Below, one piece after another: positions 33,991-42,984 of a stretch of DNA of 64,000 nt. Below the pieces are notes generated by a model. It ran no database searches. It saw only the letters and a list, made by a program, of their open reading frames with translations, and was not told the DNA's origin. Location of the stretch: positions 1 through 64,000 of the forward strand of contig JAILLF010000018.1 in the NCBI GenBank assembly GCA_024693365.1, given 5' to 3'. This DNA comes from Acetatifactor sp. (GTDB taxonomy: Bacteria > Bacillota > Clostridia > Lachnospirales > Lachnospiraceae). Made by a program: the position numbers and the translations under genes. Each line of letters starts with the position of its first letter. Position 1 is the first letter of the stretch.

Positions 33991-35022
33991 GTGAGCATAA
34001 TAAAAATTATCCACAGAAATGGAAAAGTGAATGCATTCGATTTGAAGACAAATTGTGCTTTTTCCGTTAAAAGCAAGCTTCTCCAAAGGAATTTATGTGT
34101 ACGGGTTGCAAATTGCGTATTATTTCTCACGAGTGATTCGGATGAGATCATGGAGACGTTCCGACAGTATTTTGACGGTGGAAGCATTGCAGATTTCAAT
34201 GGTCCAATGATATTCCTGAGAGTTTTCGAAACGGAACGGGCGGAGTCCGGAAAAGACAATTTATTCATTGTTGACAAGAGAAATGACGTATACAAATGCG
34301 TCTCCGGGGATTCTTACGTTTTTAAGACAACGGGGGCGCGTATCCGGATCAACAAGGGATGGCAGTATGGGGAAGCATTCATTGACCGTGCGGAAAACTG
34401 GAAGGATTCCCTTCCGATCCTGATCAAAGTGATCGAGGCAATGATCATTTCCACGCACCTGGAAATTGGCTGGATTCCCGTGCATGCCTCCGTTATTGAA
34501 ACAACGGAGGGAGTAAGCTTGATCCTGGCGGACAGCCAATGCGGAAAAACCACGACGGCAAAGCAGCTAACGGAAGGCGGGAAGGGCAACGTGCTTAGTG
34601 ATGACGTGGCATTTCTAAATGGTGCGGGGAAGATCTTACCCTTTGGGTGCTACGTAAAGGAAATGTCTGATGAAGTTGACGGAGCATATGCGGAGATCTT
34701 GAAGGACGGAGATTATGCGTGCACCAGACGGATACAAAAACTAAACATAGATTATTCCGCACGCGACGTTCACAACATTATCTTTCCACGGATCCACATT
34801 GGTGAAAGGCGCATGATCCGGATCGAGGAAGAAAACGCAAAGCTTAACCTGATTTTTAAGCAGATTTGTACGTATCCCAACGAATGGTTTTTGTTTTCCG
34901 ATGCAAATCTTCTGGCCATTGATCAAGTCATGACGGGTTTGGTAAAAAAGGATGCTTACGTTTATGAAATGCCATATTTAAAAGGTGAGGTGCAGGATGA
35001 ACATTGTGTCAAGTCCACGTAA
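33991..35022 (+). CDS. HPr-kinase-like protein 2 (peptide-modification cluster)
   Basis: 343 residues, starting at GTG 33991 (MSIIKIIHRNGKVNAF). The P-loop ADSQCGKT is at residues 180-187, within IPVHASVIE...VSLILADSQCGKTTTA, followed by GNVLSDDVAFLNG, the HprK-like acidic motif. A long N-terminal region (about 1-160) precedes it. It is clearly a second, diverged member of the same family as the gene at 32434, not a copy. Two kinases suggest either successive phosphorylations or a hetero-oligomer. It overlaps the M16 gene by 26 bp. Confidence 0.75.
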   Translation: MSIIKIIHRNGKVNAFDLKTNCAFSVKSKLLQRNLCVRVANCVLFLTSDSDEIMETFRQYFDGGSIADFNGPMIFLRVFETERAESGKDNLFIVDKRNDVYKCVSGDSYVFKTTGARIRINKGWQYGEAFIDRAENWKDSLPILIKVIEAMIISTHLEIGWIPVHASVIETTEGVSLILADSQCGKTTTAKQLTEGGKGNVLSDDVAFLNGAGKILPFGCYVKEMSDEVDGAYAEILKDGDYACTRRIQKLNIDYSARDVHNIIFPRIHIGERRMIRIEEENAKLNLIFKQICTYPNEWFLFSDANLLAIDQVMTGLVKKDAYVYEMPYLKGEVQDEHCVKST

Positions 35023-36082
35023 TGAATTTCAAACAATAGGTATTGGCGCATGGTTTGAAAGAGGATCATTTTATGATCCGGAAGGCTTGGAAGGCTTGCA
35101 TCATTTGATCGAACATCTTTTTTTTAATGCAAGGGGCGTGGCCCAAAGAGTTGAACGCCTAAAGGAGAAGGGAATCATTATCAATGCATTTACTTCCCAA
35201 GAGGTCGCGTGCTTTTATGCCATGTGTCTTAAGGATACGTATGAGGAAACAAAAGATTTGATGCAGTATCTGATGCTCGAGAATGTTTTCGCGGAAGGCT
35301 TGGAAGGTTTCGAAAATGAGAAAGAAATCGTTCGAAAAGAGATCCGGTACCATTATAATTACGCGGAAATCCTTAAAGAAAGACTGCTAAGTCAAATGTT
35401 CCCGGATGATTGTCGCCGGTTTGCGATCATGGGCTCAGAGTTGTCCGTAGACCAGATCAAAGAATGCGACATCATAAAGGCGTATGAGCTGTTTTCAAGA
35501 TCACGAAGCTTCTTGACCGTTGTAGGGGCAGTTCCGTCATGCGGGCAAACGGTTTTGGAAGATCCTCTTGAAAAAAGAACCTGTGAAGTTCCTAGATTAG
35601 GAGACGGATTCCATGTCATTGGCGAAGGGGAAGGAGAGTACTGTTTTTACGGGATTGGCCATTTCTTTGATAACAGGGACAGAAATTTTTCGCAGATTTT
35701 TCATACATACGTCAGGGAAGCGCTGCAAAAGGAACTCCGGGAGAAGGAACAGATGATTTACAGAATCGATACTGCCAGCATCAACATATCCTACGGCACG
35801 GTTCTGTTTTGGATGTTTAAGTGCCCGCGCGTTCAATTAGAACGTGTAGATCGCGCCGTCGGGAAAGCATTAAACGGCGAGATGGATTTAGCGACATTCC
35901 AGGCGCTTGAACAAAAGGAATACGTAAAAAGCATCATCAAAAATGATAACGTTAAAAGTACGATGCTTCATCTTGGTTACGAGAACACCATCATGAGGCA
36001 TGACGTAACGGAAAAGGAACCGATTCAGAGCGCATTGCTGAGGTTAAAAGAGAATGGTAGATTCTATAGATGCGTTATCTAA
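34997..36082 (+). CDS. M16-family zinc peptidase (cluster leader peptidase?)
   Basis: 361 residues starting MNIVSSPRNEFQTIGIGAW. The inverted zinc motif HLIEH lies at residues 36-40 (GLEGLHHLIEHLFF), and the downstream acidic third-ligand segment reads ENEKEIVRKEIRYH. The active site looks intact. It is shorter than usual M16B proteins (about 420). The ATG at 34997 is preceded by GGTGAGG; an in-frame GTG at 34985 is less suitable. M16 peptidases in RiPP clusters (as in PqqF/AlbF types) trim leaders or products, which fits here. Overlaps both neighbours, so it is certainly in the operon. Confidence 0.85.
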   Translation: MNIVSSPRNEFQTIGIGAWFERGSFYDPEGLEGLHHLIEHLFFNARGVAQRVERLKEKGIIINAFTSQEVACFYAMCLKDTYEETKDLMQYLMLENVFAEGLEGFENEKEIVRKEIRYHYNYAEILKERLLSQMFPDDCRRFAIMGSELSVDQIKECDIIKAYELFSRSRSFLTVVGAVPSCGQTVLEDPLEKRTCEVPRLGDGFHVIGEGEGEYCFYGIGHFFDNRDRNFSQIFHTYVREALQKELREKEQMIYRIDTASINISYGTVLFWMFKCPRVQLERVDRAVGKALNGEMDLATFQALEQKEYVKSIIKNDNVKSTMLHLGYENTIMRHDVTEKEPIQSALLRLKENGRFYRCVI

Positions 36083-37115
36083 CGTAAGTGAAACACGATA
36101 TATTGTTGACAAGGACGTCAAAATATTAAAACTGAATGAACACTATCACCTCAGAACGGCAAGGGGCGTCATGATCTTAAATGAGAAGCAATATGACATA
36201 CTTTGTCACTTTATGGAGGGAGAGAGCGTCGAAAACGTTTTGCACGCGTATCATGATCTTGATGAGAATAAGGTCATGGCATTGATTGATAAATTCATTT
36301 TTGAGAAAATCATTAATCGGGAAGGGGCGGCATTTTATCAAAAAAAGACCGTCGGATACTATTTTAGAAAACTGACGCGATTCAATCTGCCTTCGAAACC
36401 ATTTGTTGCGATCGTGATGAAATTTCTTGTCAAACTAAACATGAAATTGGTGTTGATTTGTTCTGCACTGATGAGCCTGGCTGGCATAATGGCGGACGTT
36501 AGCCTGGTGCGATATACGCAGTTTACCTGGAGAGGCGTTCCGAGACTGACGGTTTTTATTATCGTTGGCATGATCGTAGCTCTGTATCATGAACTGTGGA
36601 TGGCTACGTATGTGGCAAGGGGCGGTGGTGAAAAAAGCCTGTCTTTTAAGCTTAGGTTCCTGCTGGGAGTATTTATCAGCGTTGTGGTGAATTGGCAGTA
36701 TTTGCTGCAATACGACGTGAAAAAGCGGATAGGGATTTTCCTTAAGGTTGATCTGATCACGGCGGGATTTTGTGGTTTGCTTTCGGTCCCGGGATTGGTC
36801 GCGATGCAGTTTGGAGCAGTGGAAGTGGCTTACTTTTTCTGTTGCTGTTCCATCATAGGCTATTCTTACGTATTGCTTAACCTGTATCCGTTTTTCTTTA
36901 AAAATGACGGATATAACATTTTTTGTTTTTTAACTGGGACAAAGCGATTAAGAAGTTATTGGTTCAGATTCTTCTATTCCTTGGTCTGTAAGGAGAGAAT
37001 TAATTATGTTGACAAAGGGAAGATGAAGTATTACGTTTTATGGGGAACCATGTTTGTGCTAACCTTCATCTTTATTGTTTATGCGATAAAGAATAACATA
37101 AGAATACGAATATAA
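36054..37115 (+). CDS. PqqD-like domain fused to a degenerate M50-type membrane domain
   Basis: 353 residues. The N-terminal part (about 19-91) has the PqqD/RRE pattern: KILKLNEHYHLRTARGVMILNE with a helical continuation EGESVENVLHAYHDLDENKV. Such domains bind RiPP leader peptides. The rest has about five or six membrane segments and resembles the peptide-zinc-metalloprotease M50 group, but the expected HExxH reads HELWM (179-183), so the second histidine is missing. It may be a binding/translocation or scaffold protein rather than a protease. Overlaps the M16 gene by 29 bp. Confidence 0.7.
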   Translation: MVDSIDALSNVSETRYIVDKDVKILKLNEHYHLRTARGVMILNEKQYDILCHFMEGESVENVLHAYHDLDENKVMALIDKFIFEKIINREGAAFYQKKTVGYYFRKLTRFNLPSKPFVAIVMKFLVKLNMKLVLICSALMSLAGIMADVSLVRYTQFTWRGVPRLTVFIIVGMIVALYHELWMATYVARGGGEKSLSFKLRFLLGVFISVVVNWQYLLQYDVKKRIGIFLKVDLITAGFCGLLSVPGLVAMQFGAVEVAYFFCCCSIIGYSYVLLNLYPFFFKNDGYNIFCFLTGTKRLRSYWFRFFYSLVCKERINYVDKGKMKYYVLWGTMFVLTFIFIVYAIKNNIRIRI

Positions 37116-37129
37116 AGGAGGATCAAAAA

Positions 37130-37459
37130 TTGAGCGTTGGGAAGATTATCATCGTAGTTATTATTATACTGTATAACGCATTAAATTGTTTTTCCGTTCA
37201 AAAGAGCAAGGCGGAAGGGATCACCGCGTGGAAGAAGGCTCTGTACTACTCGGCGCTTCTTTTTGGGATTCTTTCCCTTCCGGCATTCCTTTTTGACAAG
37301 GAAGTCTTAGGAATCCTGCTGCTGGCACTGGATTTGCTGACCATCTCGGCGTGCGCGTACCATAATGGATTTGTGCTGAAGAAAAAGCCCAATTATTCGC
37401 ATCACGCGGTCCGTCTTGTAATTCACCTTGGATTACTGGCGGGAGTTTGGTTTTTGTAG
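37130..37459 (+). CDS. Small membrane protein, last gene of the peptide cluster
   Basis: 109 residues from a TTG start (37130) with a strong AAAGGAGG eight bases upstream. Three or four hydrophobic segments (KIIIVVIIILYNAL, ALYYSALLFGILSLPAFLF, ILLLALDLLTISACAY, LVIHLGLLAGVWF) and little else. No family recognised. By position, an immunity or transport accessory is conceivable; this is inference. Its 3' end overlaps the convergent ATPase gene by 27 bp. Confidence 0.7.
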   Translation: MSVGKIIIVVIIILYNALNCFSVQKSKAEGITAWKKALYYSALLFGILSLPAFLFDKEVLGILLLALDLLTISACAYHNGFVLKKKPNYSHHAVRLVIHLGLLAGVWFL

Positions 37460-39181
37460 GTTTAATCCTCTGTAGCGGTTTACCATGGCCCAGAGCTCTT
37501 GCGGGCGCACCATGGCCAGATTTCCGGGGATGGAACCGGATGCATTGCCGCGGCCGTCGTCGCCGCGACTGCCTTGGGTGCAGGCCGCGATGCCTTGTTT
37601 TGAAAGCCTGTCGTGCAATGCGTTCACGCATTTTGGCAGTGGATCCCTGCCGTTAAAATATTGTTCCTCCAGCGTGCGGAGCATGGCGCCGAGGAGATTG
37701 GTCTGCTCATTGTCAACGACCTGCTCCACAAAGCGCAGTTCCACGGACTCGTGATTAATGGAGACGGCGTCGGTGCCGTTTCCGCGCACCTTGACCTTCC
37801 GGCTCTCCGTAACTTCACGGTTAGGGAAGGGGATGCGCTGATCCGCGGAAATCGCTAATTTGTCAGGAATTTCTATTTTTTCGGAAGTCGCTTCGGCGGC
37901 TTCTTTTGCTTTTATGGTAACGTCGATGGGCTTATATTCCTTCATTTGCAGGATCAGGTCGGAAACCTCGAAGAAGGCACCGGAGCTTCCGGCAACCAGG
38001 ATCGTGGAAATTCCCAATTCTTCATAGAGCTGGCGCATTCTCGAAAGGAATGGAATGATGGGTTCCTCACCGGAATGAATGACCTTTTGCATCAATGCGT
38101 CCCGCACCATAAAATTCGTGGCGCTGGTATCCTCGTCGATGAGAAGGGTCTTACTTCCGGAGAGAATGGCCTCCACGGTGCAGGCTGCCTGCGAGGTGCT
38201 GCCGCTGGCGTCCTCAGTGGAAAAGCACTTGGTGTCGCGTTTGCTGGGAAGATCGCGGATGAAGGCACTGATGTCGAGTTGTTTCACGCTCCTTCCGTCC
38301 TCGCTTCGAAGCTTCATGGCAGTATCTTCCGTGATGACGTACTCGCGTCCGTCCCCGGGCACGTGGTTATAGACGCCGCGCTCTAGGGCCTTTAGGAGCG
38401 TGGATTTACCGTGATAACCGCCGCCGACGATGAGGGTAATCCCCTTCTTTATGCCAAGACCGGTGATACTGCGTCCGCCGGGAAGAGAGAGGGTCACGGC
38501 ATCCTCGGAAGGACTCACGAATGCCACCGCCCCCTGCATGGGTTTGTCGTCCACGCCGCTCTTTCTGGGGAGGATGGCACCGTTTGCCACAAAGGCTACA
38601 AGGCCTTTAACGGCAAGCTGCTCCCGAATGGCCTTCTGGTCGTCAGCCAGGGAGAGCCATTTCTCGATCTCAGCCTTATCTAGGACGGCGTAGCGAAGGG
38701 TTTTTGCAGCGCAGGCAGGCACGTACTCAAAGAGCATTTTCCGAAGTTCCATTGCCAGCGTTGTGCGTCCCGCTGCCGGAAAACCTGCGGAGAAGCGGAG
38801 CACTAGGCTTCCGTCTGCCGGGTTAATTGTCAGCGCGGAGCGTTCCAAAACTTCCTGCCCGCAGGAGCTGACGGAGAGGGTTCCGGACTTGCCCGAACCG
38901 CCGGCCTTATGGCTAAAGCGCCCCAACTCCTTATAAAAGCCCCGCAGAAGATAGTCCTGCAGCATGACGCGGCGATGGGGCTTGGCGTAGAATTCCTTGG
39001 GAAGACCGTGCTGGTTTGCCGCCACGTGGATGCTTAAGGACGAGGGCGCCGCGAAGGGATCTCCCTGCACGTGATCGATGGAGAGCACATACCCCTGAAA
39101 CGTATAACGGCCCTTTAAGCTTTTGTATGCCGGATACGGCTTATGATCATTCTCGCGAAGGAGCTGTTCTAATCTTCTCAT
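37433..39181 (-). CDS. ABC-class predicted ATPase (COG3044 type)
   Basis: 582-residue soluble protein of the predicted ATPase of the ABC class family. The N-terminal segment RGRYTFQGYVLSIDHVQGDPFAAPS-like (split: KGRYTFQGYVLSIDHVQ, GDPFAAPSSL) is typical. Walker A GGGYHGKSTLLKALERG, then the ABC-like region GRSVKQLDISAFI and LLIDEDTSATNFMVRD (Walker B). No membrane partner is encoded next to it. Cellular role is unknown. The start at 39181 has AGAGG upstream on the minus strand. Transcribed opposite to the peptide cluster. Confidence 0.85.
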   Translation of the reverse strand: MRRLEQLLRENDHKPYPAYKSLKGRYTFQGYVLSIDHVQGDPFAAPSSLSIHVAANQHGLPKEFYAKPHRRVMLQDYLLRGFYKELGRFSHKAGGSGKSGTLSVSSCGQEVLERSALTINPADGSLVLRFSAGFPAAGRTTLAMELRKMLFEYVPACAAKTLRYAVLDKAEIEKWLSLADDQKAIREQLAVKGLVAFVANGAILPRKSGVDDKPMQGAVAFVSPSEDAVTLSLPGGRSITGLGIKKGITLIVGGGYHGKSTLLKALERGVYNHVPGDGREYVITEDTAMKLRSEDGRSVKQLDISAFIRDLPSKRDTKCFSTEDASGSTSQAACTVEAILSGSKTLLIDEDTSATNFMVRDALMQKVIHSGEEPIIPFLSRMRQLYEELGISTILVAGSSGAFFEVSDLILQMKEYKPIDVTIKAKEAAEATSEKIEIPDKLAISADQRIPFPNREVTESRKVKVRGNGTDAVSINHESVELRFVEQVVDNEQTNLLGAMLRTLEEQYFNGRDPLPKCVNALHDRLSKQGIAACTQGSRGDDGRGNASGSIPGNLAMVRPQELWAMVNRYRGLNLQKPNSRQ

Positions 39182-39332
39182 GACAAATCCTCTTTTCTGA
39201 TTGCTTTAGACACTGTGTTTATTTTATCACGACAGCCTTTGTAAATCAACGGCAATGGTTTATGTATAGTATCCTTTCATACACAGTTTCCGAAATGAAG
39301 CCCAAAATTAGCCGGAAAAGCCAATTGTCGCA

Positions 39333-39362
39333 TTGACAGTTTCTGGTTGGATGCGATAATAT
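39333..39362 (+). promoter_or_regulatory. Promoter of the 39.4-45.2 kb unit
   Basis: TTGACA (39333-39338) with GATAAT at 39355 (16 bp spacer) or TAATAT at 39357 (18 bp). About 45 bp before the ATG at 39406. Confidence 0.75.
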
Positions 39363-39405
39363 AGATATCGTGATGTATATAACAAAAAACAGGAGGGGTA
39401 TTAGT

Positions 39406-39845
39406 ATGAAAAAGCATTATGTTTTCTGACGATTGTTTCCGTTATGGTATTAATGATTGGCACCAGTGTTATGGCTGGCACAGATTACGCTTCAGGCAGT
39501 GGATCTATCAACTATATTTCGAATAAAAAGGTGACGGCTGGCGTTTGTGTAACCGTAGATGGAACGGAAATGGCATGGTCATTTGACGTATACGGAATTC
39601 AGGAATTTATGGATTATAATCCAACCAGCAGTCCTTACTACGAATTCAAAAAAGGCAGTACGACTATTAAAGGTGGGTCATCGAATGGAGATATTACATG
39701 CCGTTTGGTTAAAAACCGGGGTGATTACGCACATGATGATGAATTTAAGAAAGAGTTTAAATTTTTTTTAACTACCATATCTTCTCATGTTAATATATAT
39801 GCGGCTGGCAAATGTGATATTGACATAACTGCGAAAACCAGATAA
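39406..39845 (+). pseudogene. Small exported protein broken by a one-base frameshift
   Basis: AGGAGGGG places a start at ATG 39406, but that frame stops after seven codons. In the frame that is open from 39408 onward the sequence reads KALCFLTIVSVMVLMIG and then TSVMA, a clear signal peptide, and continues for a further ~120 residues to TAA at 39843. One extra A in the A5 run at 39409-39413 would restore MKKALCF. The mature part (GTDYASGSGSINYISNKK...) is probably beta-rich, with two cysteines, no family known. Either a recent pseudogene, a phase-variable tract, or a sequence error. From the next internal ATG (39444) only a shortened signal would be made. Confidence 0.75.
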
Positions 39846-39860
39846 ATTACGGAGAATGTC

Positions 39861-41138
39861 ATGAATTCAAAATATGTGTTGCGAATTGCGCTTAGGCATA
39901 TCATTCGTCCCCAAAACAGATTTCTCTTTTCGGTCTTGATGATTGGAATTAGTATCTTTTGCGTGGGGTATTATCGTCTCTTCCTAAATGATTACGAAAT
40001 AGTGAAGCGGGAGTGTAATGCCGTGCTGACAAGCGGAATGGCAGGAACCGGATTAATGCGCATGCTTGATTATGACAAGAAGGAAGCACTCCAGTTAAAG
40101 AAGGAAGCCATGGCCTCCGGAAAGATCAAGGGTATTGGGACTTGGGTTTTCGGGGGCAAGATTTGGGAGGTTGATCTTGCAAAAATACAACATACCTTTC
40201 CAGATGTTTTTCCAGATGGGGGAGGGATCTATCGAGATGATATTGTGATGAGTTGTTTTATCGATAGGACGGCATTAGAAATTTGCAATTTGCAGTTTTC
40301 GAGGCAAGTGGACATACCCGAAGAAAAATGGAAAAATCCGGATTGGCAAGGTATTTATTTAGGAGCTGAGTTCAAAAACATTCCTCTTGGTACCGTATAC
40401 GTAGAGACGTCGAAAGGTGGGCATCAAAAGGAATATGAAGTTATAGGGTTCTTGGAAAAAGGACAACACATCCTGGCAGATGAGGTAAAAACATTAGGAG
40501 AGGGAAATGGTTCGCAATCAATTGTGTGTTTAGATGGATTGGTGATGATTGTAATGGAACCAGGCGTGACGGATGGGAATAAAGATACGGCGTGGATTTT
40601 TAATGTATCGGAAGGGGTAGGATTAGATGAGGCGAGATCTTTCCTAGAAAAGAGAGCAAAGGAATTGAACCTTTCCGTCGATTTTGCATCCTTGCAGGAT
40701 GGATTTGTATTGCAAAAGATTTACAATCGCGACGTTGAAATGGTTGACAGGGAGTTGTATCGGACTCTTTTAATTGTCTGCTTAATCGTGAATCTATGCA
40801 TTATCATTATGCGAATCATTTCGAATAAGCAAATCATGGGCATTTACATTGCGTTTGGTATGACAAAAACAGACGTGATAAGGGTATGGCTGTTTCAAAT
40901 CATGGCTGAATTTGTAGCGGGAACGGGTTGCGCATGGTTGGTATTGAAATGGTATTGCAATAGACAATATTCCAACGCGGGAGCTTATAATCAAAGTATT
41001 TTTCGATGGCTTAACGGCTACGCGCTTCCAGAAATGCTGGCATTATCGACGATTCTTTTTTTTCTATCTGCCGTGATACCGATTCTTATTATACAAAACA
41101 GCAAGCCGTCAGAATTATTGTTGGATAACAGAGGATGA
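39861..41138 (+). CDS. FtsX-type ABC permease
   Basis: 425 residues: an N-terminal membrane segment (FLFSVLMIGISIFCVGYY), a large extracellular domain (about 50-290), and three C-terminal segments (LLIVCLIVNLCIIIMRII, VWLFQIMAEFVAGTGCAW, LALSTILFFLSAVIPILII), the MacB/FtsX layout. GGAG precedes the ATG, 15 bp after the small exported protein. It forms an operon with the ATPase and a second permease. Substrate unknown; MacB-like mechanotransmission rather than classical transport is expected from the fold. Confidence 0.82.
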   Translation: MNSKYVLRIALRHIIRPQNRFLFSVLMIGISIFCVGYYRLFLNDYEIVKRECNAVLTSGMAGTGLMRMLDYDKKEALQLKKEAMASGKIKGIGTWVFGGKIWEVDLAKIQHTFPDVFPDGGGIYRDDIVMSCFIDRTALEICNLQFSRQVDIPEEKWKNPDWQGIYLGAEFKNIPLGTVYVETSKGGHQKEYEVIGFLEKGQHILADEVKTLGEGNGSQSIVCLDGLVMIVMEPGVTDGNKDTAWIFNVSEGVGLDEARSFLEKRAKELNLSVDFASLQDGFVLQKIYNRDVEMVDRELYRTLLIVCLIVNLCIIIMRIISNKQIMGIYIAFGMTKTDVIRVWLFQIMAEFVAGTGCAWLVLKWYCNRQYSNAGAYNQSIFRWLNGYALPEMLALSTILFFLSAVIPILIIQNSKPSELLLDNRG

Positions 41139-41142
41139 TGAC

Positions 41143-41799
41143 ATGATAAAATTGGTCGATGCTACAAAAAAGTATAATAGTCAAAGTAATGAGATTTTAG
41201 CATTAAACCATACGTCTATGACAATTCAGGCAGGCGAGATGGTGGCCGTGATGGGAACGAGCGGTTGTGGCAAAAGTACGCTTTTGAATATTCTCGGAGG
41301 GATGGATCGGCTAACGTCAGGGCATTACTATTTTGAAGATGAAGACATAGCATCTTTTGGTCCGCATAAGTTACATCTGTTTCGTAAAAACCATATTGGT
41401 TTTGTTTTTCAAAATTTTGCATTGTTAAACAGACAAACGGTATATGAAAATTTGGAAATTCCATTGCTCGCAAGAAATCAAAGGCATTATAAGAAAAGAA
41501 TCATGGATTGTTTGGAACAATTGGGACTTGCGGAACGGGCGAAAAGTTTGCCGTTGAATTTGTCTGGCGGACAGCAACAGCGTTGTGCGATTGGCAGGGC
41601 GCTGATGACGGGTTGCAGTTTGCTTTTATGTGATGAGCCAACAGGCGCACTTGACAGTAAGACTACCAAGGAGATTATGGATTTATTTTGTAAGCTAAAT
41701 ATGGAAGGAAAAACAATTATCATAGCTACGCATGATGATGAGGTCGCTAAGTGTTGCAAGCGTATTGTCCGAATGGAGGACGGAGTTTTGCAACAATAA
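41143..41799 (+). CDS. ABC transporter ATPase (MacB/LolD type)
   Basis: 218 residues with Walker A GTSGCGKSTLL, Q-loop VFQNFALL, ABC signature LSGGQQQRCAIGRAL and Walker B LLLCDEPTGALD, then an H-loop THDD. Typical of the ATPases that partner FtsX-fold permeases. Starts 4 bp after the first permease; the second permease follows 22 bp later. Confidence 0.95.
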   Translation: MIKLVDATKKYNSQSNEILALNHTSMTIQAGEMVAVMGTSGCGKSTLLNILGGMDRLTSGHYYFEDEDIASFGPHKLHLFRKNHIGFVFQNFALLNRQTVYENLEIPLLARNQRHYKKRIMDCLEQLGLAERAKSLPLNLSGGQQQRCAIGRALMTGCSLLLCDEPTGALDSKTTKEIMDLFCKLNMEGKTIIIATHDDEVAKCCKRIVRMEDGVLQQ

Positions 41800-41821
41800 T
41801 CCCAAATAATGGAGAATTAAC

Positions 41822-42946
41822 GTGAAACAGAATAAGCAACGGTTTTGTAGTTCCCTGTCGGAGTTGACTCAAAAATATTATGATTCAATTTTATTGATGG
41901 TTGGACTTACACTTTTGTTCTTTTTGTGCATGAGCCTAATTAGGGCTGATTTTGCATATAAAAATGCCATAAAGCTTATTTATGCTTATCATAAAGAGTA
42001 TTTGCCGCTTGGTGCGTGGACGAAAGAACAATTTGATGAGATTTGTGACATATTTGAAGGTGCCGGAGATAATTGCATGGCTAGAGACCTAACGGTTATG
42101 GTGGGGGATGTTTTGGACGTTAAAGGAGCAATCCTTTATTTTTCTGCGGAGGCGATGGCAAAGGAAAAGGGGATTAATCTTAATGAGTGGAATGGGACTC
42201 CGAATGCCGTTCTTGTGGAAGGACAGCTAAAAAAAGAGATATATCACGGGAATGGAGCAGATTACATTGAAATAAATGGAATGGAATACATTGCGTATCA
42301 AGTAATCAATGAACGCGAATACGTGGCGCAGGAAGTTCACGTAAATTGGAAGAATTTGGATGAAGAACACAAAAACAGTATCCTGTCCGTATGCCAGCCT
42401 ATTTATGAAAATGACGAAGAGTGTGCATATGGTTTTATTATAGAAAGCAAAAAACCATTTCAAAATGAAATTGTGAGCTTTGAAAATATATTTATAGAAA
42501 GAATTGGAAATCTTGATAAATCATGGAATTATGAAGAGAGCTTTACCTTGGTTCAACGTTATATGTCCTCGAGAATGAAGCATTTTTACTTCGCGATGCT
42601 GATTTTGGGTATTTATAGTCTGTATTTCATTTCAGAGGTTTGGTTTGCAAGGCGAAAGCGTGAATTATTGATCAGAAGAATGCTTGGCTGTGGTTTTTTC
42701 AGTATTCTTTGGTCCGTAATGAAAGAGTCCGGAACGATTATTTTGATAGCGGCTACTTTGGCGACCTTCATAGAAATGACCGTAATTGGGTATATGCCAG
42801 TGGGCAACTATTTTTTGTATCAAATTTTACTAATCATTGTGTTTGCCATATTGTTGGCGATATTTTTACAAACAGCTTTATTTGGTTTACGGCTCATAAA
42901 ATTGATGAAAACAGAGCCTACGCAGGCAAACATTGAGGCAGCTTAA
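41822..42946 (+). CDS. FtsX-type ABC permease, second subunit
   Basis: 374 residues with a GTG start at 41822 (MKQNKQRFCSSL), GGAG upstream. First membrane segment ILLMVGLTLLFFLCMSL, extracellular domain about 45-250, then three membrane segments (FYFAMLILGIYSLYFI, SGTIILIAATLATFIEM, LYQILLIIVFAILLAIF). Same architecture as its partner at 39861 but low identity. AT-rich like its neighbours. Confidence 0.8.
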   Translation: MKQNKQRFCSSLSELTQKYYDSILLMVGLTLLFFLCMSLIRADFAYKNAIKLIYAYHKEYLPLGAWTKEQFDEICDIFEGAGDNCMARDLTVMVGDVLDVKGAILYFSAEAMAKEKGINLNEWNGTPNAVLVEGQLKKEIYHGNGADYIEINGMEYIAYQVINEREYVAQEVHVNWKNLDEEHKNSILSVCQPIYENDEECAYGFIIESKKPFQNEIVSFENIFIERIGNLDKSWNYEESFTLVQRYMSSRMKHFYFAMLILGIYSLYFISEVWFARRKRELLIRRMLGCGFFSILWSVMKESGTIILIAATLATFIEMTVIGYMPVGNYFLYQILLIIVFAILLAIFLQTALFGLRLIKLMKTEPTQANIEAA

Positions 42947-42984
42947 CAAGAGGTATGAATGCAGGAGGGGAAGAAACACTATTT

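Noticed and set aside
32041..37459. Lasso peptide biosynthetic cluster
   Set aside because: HprK-like kinases, NTase and a PqqD domain point that way, but no asparagine-synthetase-like cyclase or B2 transglutaminase-like protease is present, and the leader lacks the usual YxxP...T pattern.
39406..41799. Lactococcin-972-type bacteriocin with its ABC immunity genes
   Set aside because: Order (small exported protein, FtsX permease, ATPase) fits, but the mature sequence has none of the lactococcin-972 motifs and a second permease and lipoprotein follow.
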